Part shown: positions 43,653 through 53,777 of the stretch, piece by piece
Layout of the letters: every line of letters starts with the position of its first letter
How positions within the stretch are numbered: the first letter of the stretch is position 1
Assembly (NCBI RefSeq): GCF_900457465.1
Contig: NZ_UAUU01000002.1
Location: 248,001-312,000 of the forward strand
DNA: 64,000 nucleotides
Source: Sphingobacterium multivorum
Lineage (GTDB): Bacteria; Bacteroidota; Bacteroidia; Sphingobacteriales; Sphingobacteriaceae
Direction: 5' to 3'
Notes under the pieces: model-generated
Told to the model about the DNA's origin: nothing
Seen by the model: only the letters and a program-made list of their open reading frames with translations
Databases searched by the model: none
Position numbers and translations under genes: made by a program

Positions 43653-44631
43653 TTAAAAGAATCTATAAGGGATAATTATGGCCTTAAGATAGCTTCCCGG
43701 CTTCCAAGGCCCGATACCCTGAATCGCTGATGTGATTTGGCTTCTGATCTTAATAGGAATATCCTGATCATATTAAAACTTACTGAGTCTACCATCCTTA
43801 TTTACCATAAATCGTAAATTAATTATGGAAGACTTTAATTGAGCAATTAAATTGTCCGGCATATCGATCTTCCGATAAACTGCTTCATTTTAAGAGAAAA
43901 GTCGGCGCCGATTCCTTTTTCTCAGCATCGTAGGAAATCAATTCGCCATTGGCACGAAACCTTTTTCCACTTTGGAGAATACCAGCTAAATATTGCTCCT
44001 CATAACGGCTCTCCTTATTCCAGCCCTCCCATTTCCCTTCTCTTTCATTATCTTTTAGCTCACCTTCAATATATTCACCATTTTCATAATCGAAGCTAAT
44101 AAATCCATTCCCCCGCTTCAAAAGATAATTTCCCAAAGAATCCAAATATAATAGTTAATATGGTTTGGTTATAGGCTACCAGTGAATGGATTTTGTCCTG
44201 ATTCAACTTGTGTAACTAACATTTCAGTCTGTCCGTGGGATAGTAATAATAAGATGAATCAATAGCTGAACCATCGATATCGAATTTTTCCAAGCTTTTT
44301 AACTGTCCATCAGGATAGTATACTGTTGACTCGCCGACATACTTCCACCCGAAAATCCCAACTGTGCTATCACGGCTATAAGCTAAGGATTTTATTGCAG
44401 TAGCAATATAATAGCTAACTATATTAAAAAATCCATTCGATTCATCTCCTTCAGGAACAATACATTGATAAGAGTAAGATGCTAGTTTTGTTCGTACCGG
44501 ATTTCCTGATTTATCAAAGTAATTAACTACCTTATCGCTAACAAACACTTTCCCCTTGCTTTAGAAGAAAAAGCTTACGTATTAGCTCCTATAAAAACAA
44601 GCGCAATTAAAACTAAAATCGATCTTTTCAT
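43653..44631 (-). pseudogene. Decayed MORN-repeat plus TonB-C-type protein
   Basis: Reading on the minus strand from an ATG at 44631 gives a signal-like start (MKRSILVLIALVFIGANT) that meets an in-frame TAA. The frame then shifts into the part ending at 44216 (YPDGQLKSLEKFDIDGS), shifts again, and resumes at 44145 with MORN-like repeats (GEYIEGELKDNEREGKWEGW). After another shift come residues like a TonB-C domain (FMVNKDGRLSKF, IQGIGPWKPGSYLKAIIIPY) ending at 43653. Nonsense and several frameshifts mean it is broken. Intact relatives are MORN/TonB-C exported proteins of Bacteroidota. Confidence 0.8.
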
Positions 44632-44683
44632 AAAATATACCAGCGTTAAATAAGGACGAAAACACAGCTTTTCCCTCAGTATA

Positions 44684-44739
44684 TTTCCTATAACAAAAGT
44701 GGCAATTTCTTTAGAAATTGCCACTTTTGTTATAGGAAA
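44684..44739. terminator. Long perfect hairpin (27-bp arms)
   Basis: Arms 44684-44710 and 44713-44739 are perfect complements with a 2-base loop. It is located after the lipoprotein gene (minus strand). Its core GGCAATTTCTTTAGAAATTGCC is nearly identical to that of the hairpin at 45568-45597, so both are likely terminators of one family. No clear T-run is seen on the minus-strand side. Confidence 0.65.
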
Positions 44740-44800
44740 CATCTAATTAGATCACTATCAACACTTTAATAAAATGGCAAAATTTCCTTAAAACATTAGA

Positions 44801-45400
44801 TTATTCATAAGATGGGACAACTTCACCATTATATTCGGGTGTATTTATATCAAATATAGCTATGCCATAAGGTGCATTTTTATCAATAAGAAATTTTCCT
44901 GGCACTAAAATAATACCATCCGTTCCACCACCAACTTTCGAGACATAATCAGATACAGCGGGAATAGTGGTTTTAAACTTCTCTAGGTAATCCTTAGTAT
45001 TCATCTTGTAGACTAACCCCCCTAAGGCGGTCCCCAAAACCGCAATAAATTTATGTCCATCCATTCTAAAATCAATTAGATTGGAATCACCTATTGGAGT
45101 ATCAAATGTAGGCGTAAATCTTTCATACCACTGATAATCATTTAGATTACTTGGATACGTAAACCAATTTCCAAACCTTAGCCCGCCTGCATATCCGGCA
45201 TAAAACTGTCCATTACTAAGCTTAACAACATGTACACTTCTCGTGCTACCAGGAGTAGACTCACTTCCTCCATCTGGCAAAAGCGCTTTTTTTGACTTAA
45301 TCAACTCAGAATTAACCACATCTACACCTTCTTTCTTACAAGAAATAAATAATCCAATACAAATTAATACTGGGAAAATACTGTACTTTAATCTCTTCAT
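44801..45400 (-). CDS. Hypothetical lipoprotein, 199 residues
   Basis: The signal peptide ends LFISC with KKEG after it, a typical lipoprotein start. The mature part has Gly-rich loops (VVKLSNGQFYAGYAGGLRFGNW, VLGTALGGLVYKMN) and looks beta-rich; I do not recognise a family. It lies 220 bases downstream of the SusD gene of the fourth SusC/SusD pair, with a terminator between, so it is probably a separate unit. Confidence 0.65.
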   Translation of the reverse strand: MKRLKYSIFPVLICIGLFISCKKEGVDVVNSELIKSKKALLPDGGSESTPGSTRSVHVVKLSNGQFYAGYAGGLRFGNWFTYPSNLNDYQWYERFTPTFDTPIGDSNLIDFRMDGHKFIAVLGTALGGLVYKMNTKDYLEKFKTTIPAVSDYVSKVGGGTDGIILVPGKFLIDKNAPYGIAIFDINTPEYNGEVVPSYE

Positions 45401-45567
45401 AATTACTTACGTTTAATAGTTAATTAAATATATAAAATAAATTAAAGAATAAAAAATATAAAAACAAAAACGCTCCCTCAATTTATCGTTTAACCATAAA
45501 TTTAGATATCTAAAAAATATATGAAAGAAAATACAACGAATTCAGCTCCTTTAATTTAACTTTAAAA

Positions 45568-45597
45568 AAGCGGCAATTTCTTTCGAAATTGCCGCTT
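45568..45597 (-). terminator. Terminator of the SusC/SusD pair
   Basis: AAGCGGCAATTTC / GAAATTGCCGCTT perfect 13-base stem, 4-base loop, followed on the minus strand by a T-run (45563-45567 region). It closes the operon at 45621-50361. Confidence 0.88.
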
Positions 45598-45620
45598 CCA
45601 TAAGCATATAATCTAAGAGA

Positions 45621-47111
45621 CTACTTAACGTCCCACCATACCGGTGTATAGATTACAACGTTACCTGGATAATTGCTATTTGTTGTTGCTTCACTAAGTG
45701 CGTAAGGCATGCGCAAAGGCATTCTGTCTTCACCTAAAGTTGAAGCTGCAGATTTAACAAAGAAGGTTGGATACCCCGTTCTTCTCCATTCAGTCCAAGC
45801 TTCGAAGCCTTGGAAACCACACATTGCATAATACTTTTGTGTGATAATAGCTTTTACCTTAGCCTCCACATCGCCAGTGAATTTAGCATCTGGCGCATCA
45901 GCAATATACTTAGCCGCATCAGCTGCATTACCTGTTGCTTTAAAGCTCTCTGTAATACCAGCACTATATAAGCTCTGTGCATCTCCCGTTCCCCAACCTC
46001 TTACAACTGCCTCAGCCTGTAAGAACAAACTTTCGCTTGCAGAAAACAGTTTTACCGGTGCAACGGCAGATGTTTGACTCATGGCATTACCTCCAACCAT
46101 TGGAGAAGGAGTAGATACTAATTTTTTTGAATTACTTGAATACGTCCCTTGAGCAATGTAAGCAATTGTATCTTGTATCTTTGGTTCGTTCGTTTCTGGA
46201 TCTGTGTATTCAACTTTGTCATAGAAAGCAAATCTGCGAGGATCATTATTTTTGACAAAAGCTTGCACAACGGTTCCACTAGCTACAACATTTTGAGTTT
46301 TTCCTAAACCAACCATTTCATTGTAGAAAGGATTTTCATTACCCCCTGTTGTTGTATAAGTGATTGTCGCATCTTGATTCAAGAAAACAGCATTGCTCGC
46401 ATAAAGTGCTTTAATACCTGCAGAAGCTTTAGCTGCATTCACATTGGAAAGACGCAAATAAGCTCTCAATTTTAATGTATTGGCAAAAGCCTTCCATTTT
46501 TCAAGATCGCCATTGAAAATCATATCTTGACTTGCTACTGGAATGGCTTGTTTCACAGCTAGTAAAGATAGTCCTTTATCAATATAATTGAAAATTGAAT
46601 CGTATACAACTTCCTGAGCTTCATATTTTGGACTCAAATTTCCATCAGCCTTTGATGCTTCAGAAAGCGGGATATCGCCGAAAGCATCGGTTGCAACCTG
46701 ATATGCATAAGCTTTCAAAATATGAGCGATACCTTTATAATTTTCGTTATCCGCCACTTTTGAATTGATAATCAATTCAGCGTTGTTTAAAGTTCCCCTG
46801 TAGATATTACCCCAAACTCTATCCATAGAAGTATTGGTGATTCTATACTGATCGATAACTCTATATTGAGAAGACGTTGGGTTTTGCGTCCAATACTGTC
46901 CCCAAATGTTACCAAATACCTGAAAAGAATTTCCAACCACCTGACTGATTGAGGCTTCTACTGTCGGCAATAATAAACTAGGTGTTGCTGACTCCGGGTT
47001 ATTTGGATTCTCATTGATATCCAAGAATTTATTACATCCAGTCAGACCCATTGTACTAACTAAAGCCACAACGAGGAATTTCTTGGCATTATTAAATTTT
47101 ATAGTTTTCAT
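45621..47111 (-). CDS. SusD/RagB family lipoprotein (SusD-like_2 type)
   Basis: A 496-residue lipoprotein; signal ends MGLTGC, then NKFLDINENPNNPESAT, the mark of SusD-like_2 proteins (also seen at 26124). The C-terminal half carries QKYYAMCGFQGFEAWTEWRR, the conserved block. It starts 14 bases after the SusC stop and is the lid lipoprotein of that pair. The substrate is not evident. Confidence 0.93.
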   Translation of the reverse strand: MKTIKFNNAKKFLVVALVSTMGLTGCNKFLDINENPNNPESATPSLLLPTVEASISQVVGNSFQVFGNIWGQYWTQNPTSSQYRVIDQYRITNTSMDRVWGNIYRGTLNNAELIINSKVADNENYKGIAHILKAYAYQVATDAFGDIPLSEASKADGNLSPKYEAQEVVYDSIFNYIDKGLSLLAVKQAIPVASQDMIFNGDLEKWKAFANTLKLRAYLRLSNVNAAKASAGIKALYASNAVFLNQDATITYTTTGGNENPFYNEMVGLGKTQNVVASGTVVQAFVKNNDPRRFAFYDKVEYTDPETNEPKIQDTIAYIAQGTYSSNSKKLVSTPSPMVGGNAMSQTSAVAPVKLFSASESLFLQAEAVVRGWGTGDAQSLYSAGITESFKATGNAADAAKYIADAPDAKFTGDVEAKVKAIITQKYYAMCGFQGFEAWTEWRRTGYPTFFVKSAASTLGEDRMPLRMPYALSEATTNSNYPGNVVIYTPVWWDVK

Positions 47112-47124
47112 ACTTTATTCGCTT

Positions 47125-50100
47125 TTAAAATGAAACTTTAACATTGATACCATAGTTACGCAATGAAGGTTGTGCCGTAAAGTCAAAACCTTGTGCATTA
47201 CCAGCACCTGATGAGTTCACCTCTGGGTCAGCATATTTATTTTCGCTTGGCGTCCAGATAAACAGGTTATTTCCAAATAAACCAATAGAAGCTGCTCCAA
47301 AAGGCGTATTTTTCAATTGATTTTTCGTGAATTTATAGCTCAGTGTCAAGTTACGAAGCTTAATGTAAGTTGCGTCCACTACATTCATTCCAGACTCCAG
47401 TGAACCATAGTAATTTTGCTTATCGTAGGTTACCGATGTATTTTCAATAGAGTTTCCGTTATCGTCCAAGTAGACAGAATTTGGGAAGATCTGTGCAATG
47501 CGCTCACCACCGGTTTCAGCAGATGTTCCAACAAAAGCCATGATATCTTTTGTTCTTGAATAGAATACACCACCTTGTTTTGTATCGAACAAAGCACTCA
47601 TTGACCAATTTTTGTAAGTCAAATTGGTACCCAATGATGCTTGGAAATCTGGATTATAGGTACCCAAGTATTGTGGTTTTTCAGTAGCTAACGGCATACC
47701 TGATTCCTGATCTACAATCGTACGACCTTGAGCGTCTGTAGCATTTGTAACACCATAAAACTCACCATATGGACGACCTACCGCTGCCACGATATTCATT
47801 CCTGAGAAACCACCGACAGAAACTTGCTCTACACCCGGCATCAATTCAATAACTTTACTGTTATTTTTTGTGAATGTACCGAACAATTCCCATGTCAAAT
47901 TCTCTGTTTTCACTGGCGTTCCTCTTAATGTCAATTCAACACCATTATTTTGGACTTTACCAGCATTTACCAGGGCAAATCCATAACCTGTTGAAACTGG
48001 AATTGGAATACTTAGGATCTGATTTTTCGAATTATTTTTGTAATAAGTAAAGTCTGCATAGAGACGGTTATTTAAGAAACCTAATTCAGCACCCAATTCA
48101 AATGATGTTGTTATTTCAGGTTTCAAACCCGCATTTCCGATCGTATTACTTGACATCAATGCGGATACGTTTCCAAATGGAAAAGTTGTTGAACCAAAAC
48201 CGCCAGCAATCGTACTTCTAGAGAACGTTGTAATCAATTGATATGGATCTGTATCAGAACCTACTTGCGCCCAGTTCGCACGTAATTTTGCATAATTGAA
48301 CTTGCTCTTCAACTCTGGCTTGAACAATTCAGAAAGGACAAACGATCCACTTACACTTGGATAAAAGAAAGAGTTATTTTGCTTTGGCAAAGTGGATGAC
48401 CAATCGTTACGTGCTGTAGCTTGCAAGTAGGCGATATTTTTATAGGAAACGTTCAAATCTCCATAAACACCTACTAAACGACGGTTGCTCCAAGTATCTT
48501 CGATTAGATCCAATGGACCATTCGAGTTAGCTAAATTATACCAACCTGGTACTACAAGCCCTCCACTTGAATTGGTAGCAGTGCTATTATTCGAAGTTTT
48601 GCGTTGACGAATATTATTACCAATCATAAAGGATGCGTCCCAGTCCTCATTAAATTTATGATTAGCGGTTGCCATGAAATCATGGACAATTTCATTCACA
48701 TTAAATTGATCGATTCTATAACTCCCAGGATCCGTCTGAACGTTTCCTTTTACATAATTACCTGTAGAGTTATCAGCAGGCAGGTAACTATATTTTGGAG
48801 ACTGCGCTCTTCTACGATCGGTATAATTGTCTAAACCTACACGTTCTTGAAATGTTAACCATTCGGTCGGCTTATAATTCACATTGAAGTTCCCCATAAT
48901 GCGGTTCACATCATTGTAATTATTATAATTCGCTAATACCCAATACGGGTTCATCGTATAAGCACCGTAATAACCGTATACATCATCATGCAAAATACCG
49001 TTTGCATCCGTATATCCATACGCATTATACGGATTTGAAAGATCTTTCAATCCTTTAACATCAATATCGCGCGGGGTCTGCAATAGGTTGTTATAAACAG
49101 AACCGCCACCTTGACCACCACCGACATTGTTACTGTTAATACGGCTATAATTTACAGAAACACCGGCACTGAATTTATCAGAGAATTCCGTGGTTCCATT
49201 AAATCTGACACCATATTTATTGTAGTTATCTTTCTTCCCAGGATAAACACCATTTGAATTCAAGGCATTTAATCCCAGATAGAATGTAGACTTTTCTGAA
49301 CCGCCTGAAAAACTAAGGTTATTGTCAGAAGCAATACCCAGATCAAAGAAATCGCGTACATTATCTTTTACTGCAGAATAAGCTTTCTTCTGGCGAACGC
49401 CATCTATCGCCTGTCCCCATTCTTGAACATTGCCTGTAAAAGGAGCTCCCCACGACCCATTTTCCCTCGGATCATTCACATAATCAACAAAGGCTCCTGT
49501 CTTTTCATCAAATGCAGCATAGCCTTGTCCGTATTCATTTTGAAATTCAGGTAACTTCAAAATAGAAGACAATGTATTGGTGGAGCTAAATGTAATGGCA
49601 CTTTTCGCACCTTTTTTTCCACTTTTCGTTGTAATGATCAACGCACCATTCGAAGCTCTTGAACCATACAATGCCGCCGCCGCAGGGCCTTTTAATACGG
49701 TCACGGATTCGATATCATCCGGATTGATATCATTACCACGGTTACCAAAATCCACACTTGAAAGATCACTTGATCCACCAACTTTACTTGTATTATCAAT
49801 CGGCGTACCATCAACAACAATCAGTGCTTGGTTATTTCCAGCAATAGAAGAACCACCACGTAAGACAACACGAGATGAACTACCCGGAGAATTTGATGTA
49901 GAAGTAATATTTACCCCTGCTACTTTACCAGCTAAAGAATTAATTGCACTTGAATTACGACCTTCTGTCAATTCGTCGCTCTTAATTGTTGGCGCAGAAT
50001 AACCTAACGAACGTTTCTCCCTCTTAATTGCATTTGCTGTAACAACAACTTCTTCCAAAGCATTGTCATGATTTACTAAAGAGACATTGAATACAGTACT

Positions 50101-50361
50101 GTTGTTATTAACAATAATAGTTTTATCATCAAAACCAACGGAACGGAATACGACAACCTTACCTGCCGGTACATTCAATGAATAATTACCATCAGTATCA
50201 GTCTGCGTTGCCTGATTAGTTCCTTGTACAACTACTGTCACCCCTGGTATTGCTTTACCGTCAGCAGATGTAACACGACCACTAATCTTCTTTTCTTGAG
50301 CGAATGCAACCGAAGTCAAGATCATACCGCCAACAAGAAAACTTAGTAATGTTTGTTTCAT
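47125..50361 (-). CDS. SusC/RagA family TonB-linked outer-membrane protein
   Basis: A 1078-residue receptor with signal (MKQTLLSFLVGGMILTSVAFAQ), carboxypeptidase-regulatory-like domain at 26-105, plug at about 115-245 (VVLRGGSSIAGNNQALIVVD, VLKGPAAAALYGSRASNGAL) and barrel to the C-terminal GINVKVSF. It closely resembles the N-termini of the SusC genes at 20345 and 27711. It is expressed from a promoter about 275 bases upstream, with a leader that holds three hairpin-like repeats. Confidence 0.95.
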   Translation of the reverse strand: MKQTLLSFLVGGMILTSVAFAQEKKISGRVTSADGKAIPGVTVVVQGTNQATQTDTDGNYSLNVPAGKVVVFRSVGFDDKTIIVNNNSTVFNVSLVNHDNALEEVVVTANAIKREKRSLGYSAPTIKSDELTEGRNSSAINSLAGKVAGVNITSTSNSPGSSSRVVLRGGSSIAGNNQALIVVDGTPIDNTSKVGGSSDLSSVDFGNRGNDINPDDIESVTVLKGPAAAALYGSRASNGALIITTKSGKKGAKSAITFSSTNTLSSILKLPEFQNEYGQGYAAFDEKTGAFVDYVNDPRENGSWGAPFTGNVQEWGQAIDGVRQKKAYSAVKDNVRDFFDLGIASDNNLSFSGGSEKSTFYLGLNALNSNGVYPGKKDNYNKYGVRFNGTTEFSDKFSAGVSVNYSRINSNNVGGGQGGGSVYNNLLQTPRDIDVKGLKDLSNPYNAYGYTDANGILHDDVYGYYGAYTMNPYWVLANYNNYNDVNRIMGNFNVNYKPTEWLTFQERVGLDNYTDRRRAQSPKYSYLPADNSTGNYVKGNVQTDPGSYRIDQFNVNEIVHDFMATANHKFNEDWDASFMIGNNIRQRKTSNNSTATNSSGGLVVPGWYNLANSNGPLDLIEDTWSNRRLVGVYGDLNVSYKNIAYLQATARNDWSSTLPKQNNSFFYPSVSGSFVLSELFKPELKSKFNYAKLRANWAQVGSDTDPYQLITTFSRSTIAGGFGSTTFPFGNVSALMSSNTIGNAGLKPEITTSFELGAELGFLNNRLYADFTYYKNNSKNQILSIPIPVSTGYGFALVNAGKVQNNGVELTLRGTPVKTENLTWELFGTFTKNNSKVIELMPGVEQVSVGGFSGMNIVAAVGRPYGEFYGVTNATDAQGRTIVDQESGMPLATEKPQYLGTYNPDFQASLGTNLTYKNWSMSALFDTKQGGVFYSRTKDIMAFVGTSAETGGERIAQIFPNSVYLDDNGNSIENTSVTYDKQNYYGSLESGMNVVDATYIKLRNLTLSYKFTKNQLKNTPFGAASIGLFGNNLFIWTPSENKYADPEVNSSGAGNAQGFDFTAQPSLRNYGINVKVSF

Positions 50362-50457
50362 GTTTTAGTTAGTTAATTTTATTATTTTTTCTAATCCTAT
50401 ATATTGATATAAATTATATCCGTTATCATAACCGTCTAAACATAAATTGCCTAGACA

Positions 50458-50495
50458 ATAAACTGCAAACAACATAACATGCTATTGCAGTTTAT
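50458..50495. other. Inverted repeat in the SusC leader
   Basis: ATAAACTGCAA (50458-50468) and TTGCAGTTTAT (50485-50495): 11-base perfect arms, 16-base loop, within the long untranslated leader. Together with CTGTAAA/TTTACAG (50572-50602) it suggests a folded leader. Confidence 0.55.
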
Positions 50496-50637
50496 TCAGT
50501 AACAGTTGAAAATATTTTTGGAAAAGCGGGCCCCAGGTAGATGCAGGGTCAGTCCTTAGATAAATATCCAGCTGTAAAATTTGCTCTTTTCAGCATTTAC
50601 AGTAAATAATAGTTAGTGCGATTTTTATTAGCGGTGT

Positions 50638-50668
50638 CAAATATAGAAAGCCAAAGTTGCTTTTACAA
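50638..50668 (-). promoter_or_regulatory. Bacteroidota-type promoter of the fourth SusC
   Basis: Minus strand: TTG at 50668-50666, 20-base spacer, TATATTTG at 50645-50638. It leaves a leader of roughly 270 bases. The rest of 50362-51010 is non-coding. Confidence 0.6.
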
Positions 50669-50931
50669 GTTTTTTAACATAATCTCCAGAAAACAGGAAA
50701 TACCGCAATAATAAGTTCACAATTTTACAAATTGTTACAAAAGAATCATTTTAGAATAAAAACTCTTCAAACAATTTTCAAACAGAATTTTATACGGAAT
50801 GAACCATAATTAACAAAACATTAACAATGTTATAAGAAAACGTTAACATGTTATTCTATTATTTTTCTGTATTAAAACCGCATGTAATTTATAATGATTC
50901 TAAACATTTTAAAATCGAGTTATAACAAAAA

Positions 50932-50965
50932 AAAGACGCTCTACCTTCTCAGGCTGAGCGTCTTT
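50932..50965 (-). terminator. Terminator of serS
   Basis: AAAGACGCTC (50932-50941) and GAGCGTCTTT (50956-50965) stem, with a T-rich run on the minus-strand side. It follows the seryl-tRNA synthetase gene. Confidence 0.85.
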
Positions 50966-51010
50966 CACTGTGATGTTAAATAAGTGCAAAAGCAACTTAT
51001 TTATTGATAT

Positions 51011-52282
51011 TTAATCGATATACTCAAATTTGGTGTACGGAACCAAAACCGCGGGAACCTTAATTCCTTTTTCTGTTTGGTTATTCTCCAATATCGCTGC
51101 GACGATACGCGGTAAAGCCAATGCCGAACCGTTCAACGTATGTGCCAGTTGCATCTTGCCGTCAGCATTCTTAAAACGTACTTTCAAACGATTCGCTTGA
51201 TAAGTTTCAAAATTGGAAACGGAAGATACTTCCAACCAACGTTTCTGAGCAGAGCTATATACTTCCATGTCATAGGTCAATGCAGCAGTAAAACTCATAT
51301 CTCCACCACAAAGGCGCAATACACGGTAAGGAAGCTCTAACTTCTGCAACAGCCCCTGTACGTATAAACTCATTTCTTCAAGCACTTCGTAGGACTTTTC
51401 AGGATGTACAATCTGCACCGTCTCCACTTTGTCAAATTGGTGTAGCCGGTTTAATCCGCGTACATGTGCCCCGTATGAACCTGCTTCACGACGGAAACAG
51501 GGTGTATATGCACAATGTTTAATGGGGAATTGTGCTTCTTTCACAATCTCGTCTCTATAAATGTTGGTGACCGGAACCTCAGCTGTAGGGATCAAATACA
51601 GGTTGTCGTTACCCACATAGTACATCTGCCCTTCTTTATCCGGCAATTGTCCCGTAGCAAATGCAGAATCTTCATTGACCAAAATAGGTACCTGTACTTC
51701 TTCGTATCCTTCTTCGGCAGCCTGATCCAAAAAGAAATTGATCAAGGCGCGTTGCAATTTAGCCCCCTTACCTTTATAGATAGGAAAACCTGCTCCCGCA
51801 ACTTTTACGCCAAGCTCTAAATCAACAATACCATATTTGTTCAACAATTCCCAATGCGGCAATGCATCCTCCGACAAAGCTGGGATTTCGCCATGGCTCA
51901 AAACAACTTCGTTGTCCTCAGCACTTACACCTGCCGGAACGGATTGATGCGGTAAATTAGGTAATTGCACGATCTTCTCATTCAATTCTGCCTCAATTGT
52001 ACCCAATTGATCCAAAAGTTGCTTCACTTGCTCCTTATACCCCGAGGATTTGGATTTAACGGTTTCAGCTTCTTCTTTTTTACCTTGGCGCATCAGATCT
52101 CCAATCTGTTTTGCTGCCGCATTAGCCTCTGCCGAAAGTGCGTCCGATTCCGATTGGATCTTACGGCGATCTTCATCTAAACTGATGATTTCGTCGACCA
52201 ATCCAATTTCCTTGAAATGCTTGACAGCCAATCTTTCGATTACCGTATCCCTGTTCTCACGGATATAATTTAATTGCAACAT
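51011..52282 (-). CDS. serS: Seryl-tRNA synthetase
   Basis: A 423-residue enzyme, the usual length. It charges tRNA-Ser (and tRNA-Sec) with serine using ATP. The N-terminal coiled-coil arm (about residues 30-100) binds the tRNA. The class II core shows motif 2 (FRREAGSYGAHVRGLNRLHQ) and motif 3 near EVSSVSNFETYQANR. The ATG at 52282 is the natural start. A consensus promoter lies upstream and a terminator downstream, so it is a single-gene unit. Confidence 0.97.
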   Translation of the reverse strand: MLQLNYIRENRDTVIERLAVKHFKEIGLVDEIISLDEDRRKIQSESDALSAEANAAAKQIGDLMRQGKKEEAETVKSKSSGYKEQVKQLLDQLGTIEAELNEKIVQLPNLPHQSVPAGVSAEDNEVVLSHGEIPALSEDALPHWELLNKYGIVDLELGVKVAGAGFPIYKGKGAKLQRALINFFLDQAAEEGYEEVQVPILVNEDSAFATGQLPDKEGQMYYVGNDNLYLIPTAEVPVTNIYRDEIVKEAQFPIKHCAYTPCFRREAGSYGAHVRGLNRLHQFDKVETVQIVHPEKSYEVLEEMSLYVQGLLQKLELPYRVLRLCGGDMSFTAALTYDMEVYSSAQKRWLEVSSVSNFETYQANRLKVRFKNADGKMQLAHTLNGSALALPRIVAAILENNQTEKGIKVPAVLVPYTKFEYID

Positions 52283-52311
52283 AATATAAATGTGTTATTT
52301 AAAATAGTGAA

Positions 52312-52342
52312 CAAACTTAGATAAATTTGCCTTTATATACAA
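52312..52342 (-). promoter_or_regulatory. Bacteroidota-type promoter of serS
   Basis: Minus strand: TTG at 52342-52340, 20-base spacer, TAAGTTTG at 52319-52312. The box ends 30 bases before the start codon. Confidence 0.7.
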
Positions 52343-52489
52343 GCTATTTTATTCCTAAACCACCATTCAAAAGGCTTTTTGACTGCTTTACGGCACTCTA
52401 TTTCCATCGCACCGCACCGGCGAACATCCACCAACTCATCGAAGACTGATCTTCAACGGGATCGGTTTACAAACTATGATCCATAGAAA

Positions 52490-52523
52490 GAGCGTATCCA
52501 TTAGACTCCTAATCGATACGCTC
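52490..52523. terminator. Possible terminator after the aldolase gene
   Basis: GAGCGTATC and GATACGCTC arms in the gap after the aldolase gene on the minus strand; a T-run is weak, so the call is tentative. Confidence 0.4.
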
Positions 52524-52592
52524 TACAGTTTGGTCTGTACTACAAGCGCTGTTGTGAAATTTAATCTGATGAACTCAGGAGTCGCGTATTTG

Positions 52593-53666
52593 CTAAGCTA
52601 TGCTTACTTCGTCGCATAAATAAACATCCTGAATGGCATGTAATAATGCGACACCTTCATTCATTGGTTTTTGAAAGGCCTTACGGCCGGAGATCAAACC
52701 TGTTCCACCTGCGCGCTTGTTGATAACCGCTGTTTTTACAGCTTCTTGTATATCATTCTGCCCCGAAGCCCCGCCAGAATTTATCAAGCCTGCCCTGCCG
52801 GCAAAGCAATTAAGCACCTGGTAGCGGCACAAATCAATAGGATGATCGGAAGAAAGTTGGGTATACATGCGTTCATCCAGCTTTCCATAACTACTTTTAC
52901 CCATATTCAGCGCTTTAAAGCCGCCGTTCAATTCGGGTAGTTTTTGCTTAATAATATCCGCTTTGATCGTTACGCCCAAATGATTGGCCTGTCCGGTAAG
53001 ATCCGCAGCCAAATGATAATCTTTATCCCCGACTTTAAAAGCCGAGTTGCGCAGATAACACCATAATACCGTCGCCATTCCCAAGGAATGGGCTTCTTCA
53101 AATGCTTTTGCTACCTCTATAATCTGACGGTCGGATTCCTCAGACCCAAAGTAAATCGTTGCCCCTACAGCAACAGCCCCCATATTCCAGGCCTCGCGAA
53201 TTGTTCCGTACAAGATTTGATCGGCTCGATTAGGATAGGTCAATAGTTCATTATGATTTATTTTAACCAAAAACGGTATCTTATGTGCATACTTTCGGGC
53301 AACAGCGCCCAAAACACCAAAGGTAGAAGCCACGGCATTACAATTTCCCTCCAAAGCCAGTTTGACGATATTTTCTGGATCAAAATACTGTGGATTTGGC
53401 GCAAAAGAAGCTCCTGCACTGTGTTCGATTCCCTGATCAACAGGCAATATCGAAAGATAACCGGTATTGGCTAATCGACCCGTTCCAAAAAGTTGCCCCA
53501 AACTACGCAAGACCTGAGGACTACGGTCACTCGAACTATATACTTGGTCAATAAATGCTGCTTGTGGAAGATGAAGCATTGTTTTGGAAACTGCGGGTTG
53601 ATCAAATTCTAACAAATAACTCGCTTCAGCACCCAGATGTGCCTGTATTTTTTCAATGTATTGCAT
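52593..53666 (-). CDS. Class I fructose-bisphosphate aldolase
   Basis: A 357-residue aldolase of the archaeal-type (DhnA/FbaB) class I family: [19 protein letters not shown] near 75-93, [15 protein letters not shown] near 131-145, [11 protein letters not shown] with the Schiff-base lysine, and [14 protein letters not shown] near the phosphate site. It cleaves fructose 1,6-bisphosphate to two triose phosphates in glycolysis, or runs in reverse in gluconeogenesis. Length and motifs are normal. It is a single gene, divergent from rsmI. Confidence 0.92.
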   Translation of the reverse strand: MQYIEKIQAHLGAEASYLLEFDQPAVSKTMLHLPQAAFIDQVYSSSDRSPQVLRSLGQLFGTGRLANTGYLSILPVDQGIEHSAGASFAPNPQYFDPENIVKLALEGNCNAVASTFGVLGAVARKYAHKIPFLVKINHNELLTYPNRADQILYGTIREAWNMGAVAVGATIYFGSEESDRQIIEVAKAFEEAHSLGMATVLWCYLRNSAFKVGDKDYHLAADLTGQANHLGVTIKADIIKQKLPELNGGFKALNMGKSSYGKLDERMYTQLSSDHPIDLCRYQVLNCFAGRAGLINSGGASGQNDIQEAVKTAVINKRAGGTGLISGRKAFQKPMNEGVALLHAIQDVYLCDEVSIA

Positions 53667-53766
53667 AATTTATTTAAAATAAAGTGATGGAGTTTACCAT
53701 AATCTTTAAAATAAAACTCCAAAAAGCACAGAATGTTTTAGCGCATATTATATAGTAAAAAAAACT

Positions 53767-53774
53767 TAACTTTG
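53767..53774 (+). promoter_or_regulatory. -7 box close to rsmI start
   Basis: TAACTTTG, matching the Bacteroidota -7 consensus, ends 3 bases before the ATG at 53778. A good -33 TTG at the right distance was not seen. The transcript would be nearly leaderless. Confidence 0.4.
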
Positions 53775-53777
53775 ACC

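Noticed and set aside
44684..44739. 27-bp perfect inverted repeat considered as the end of a mobile element
   Set aside because: Both arms are adjacent with a 2-base loop and share a core with a nearby terminator, so it is a hairpin and not a pair of element ends. No transposase is present.
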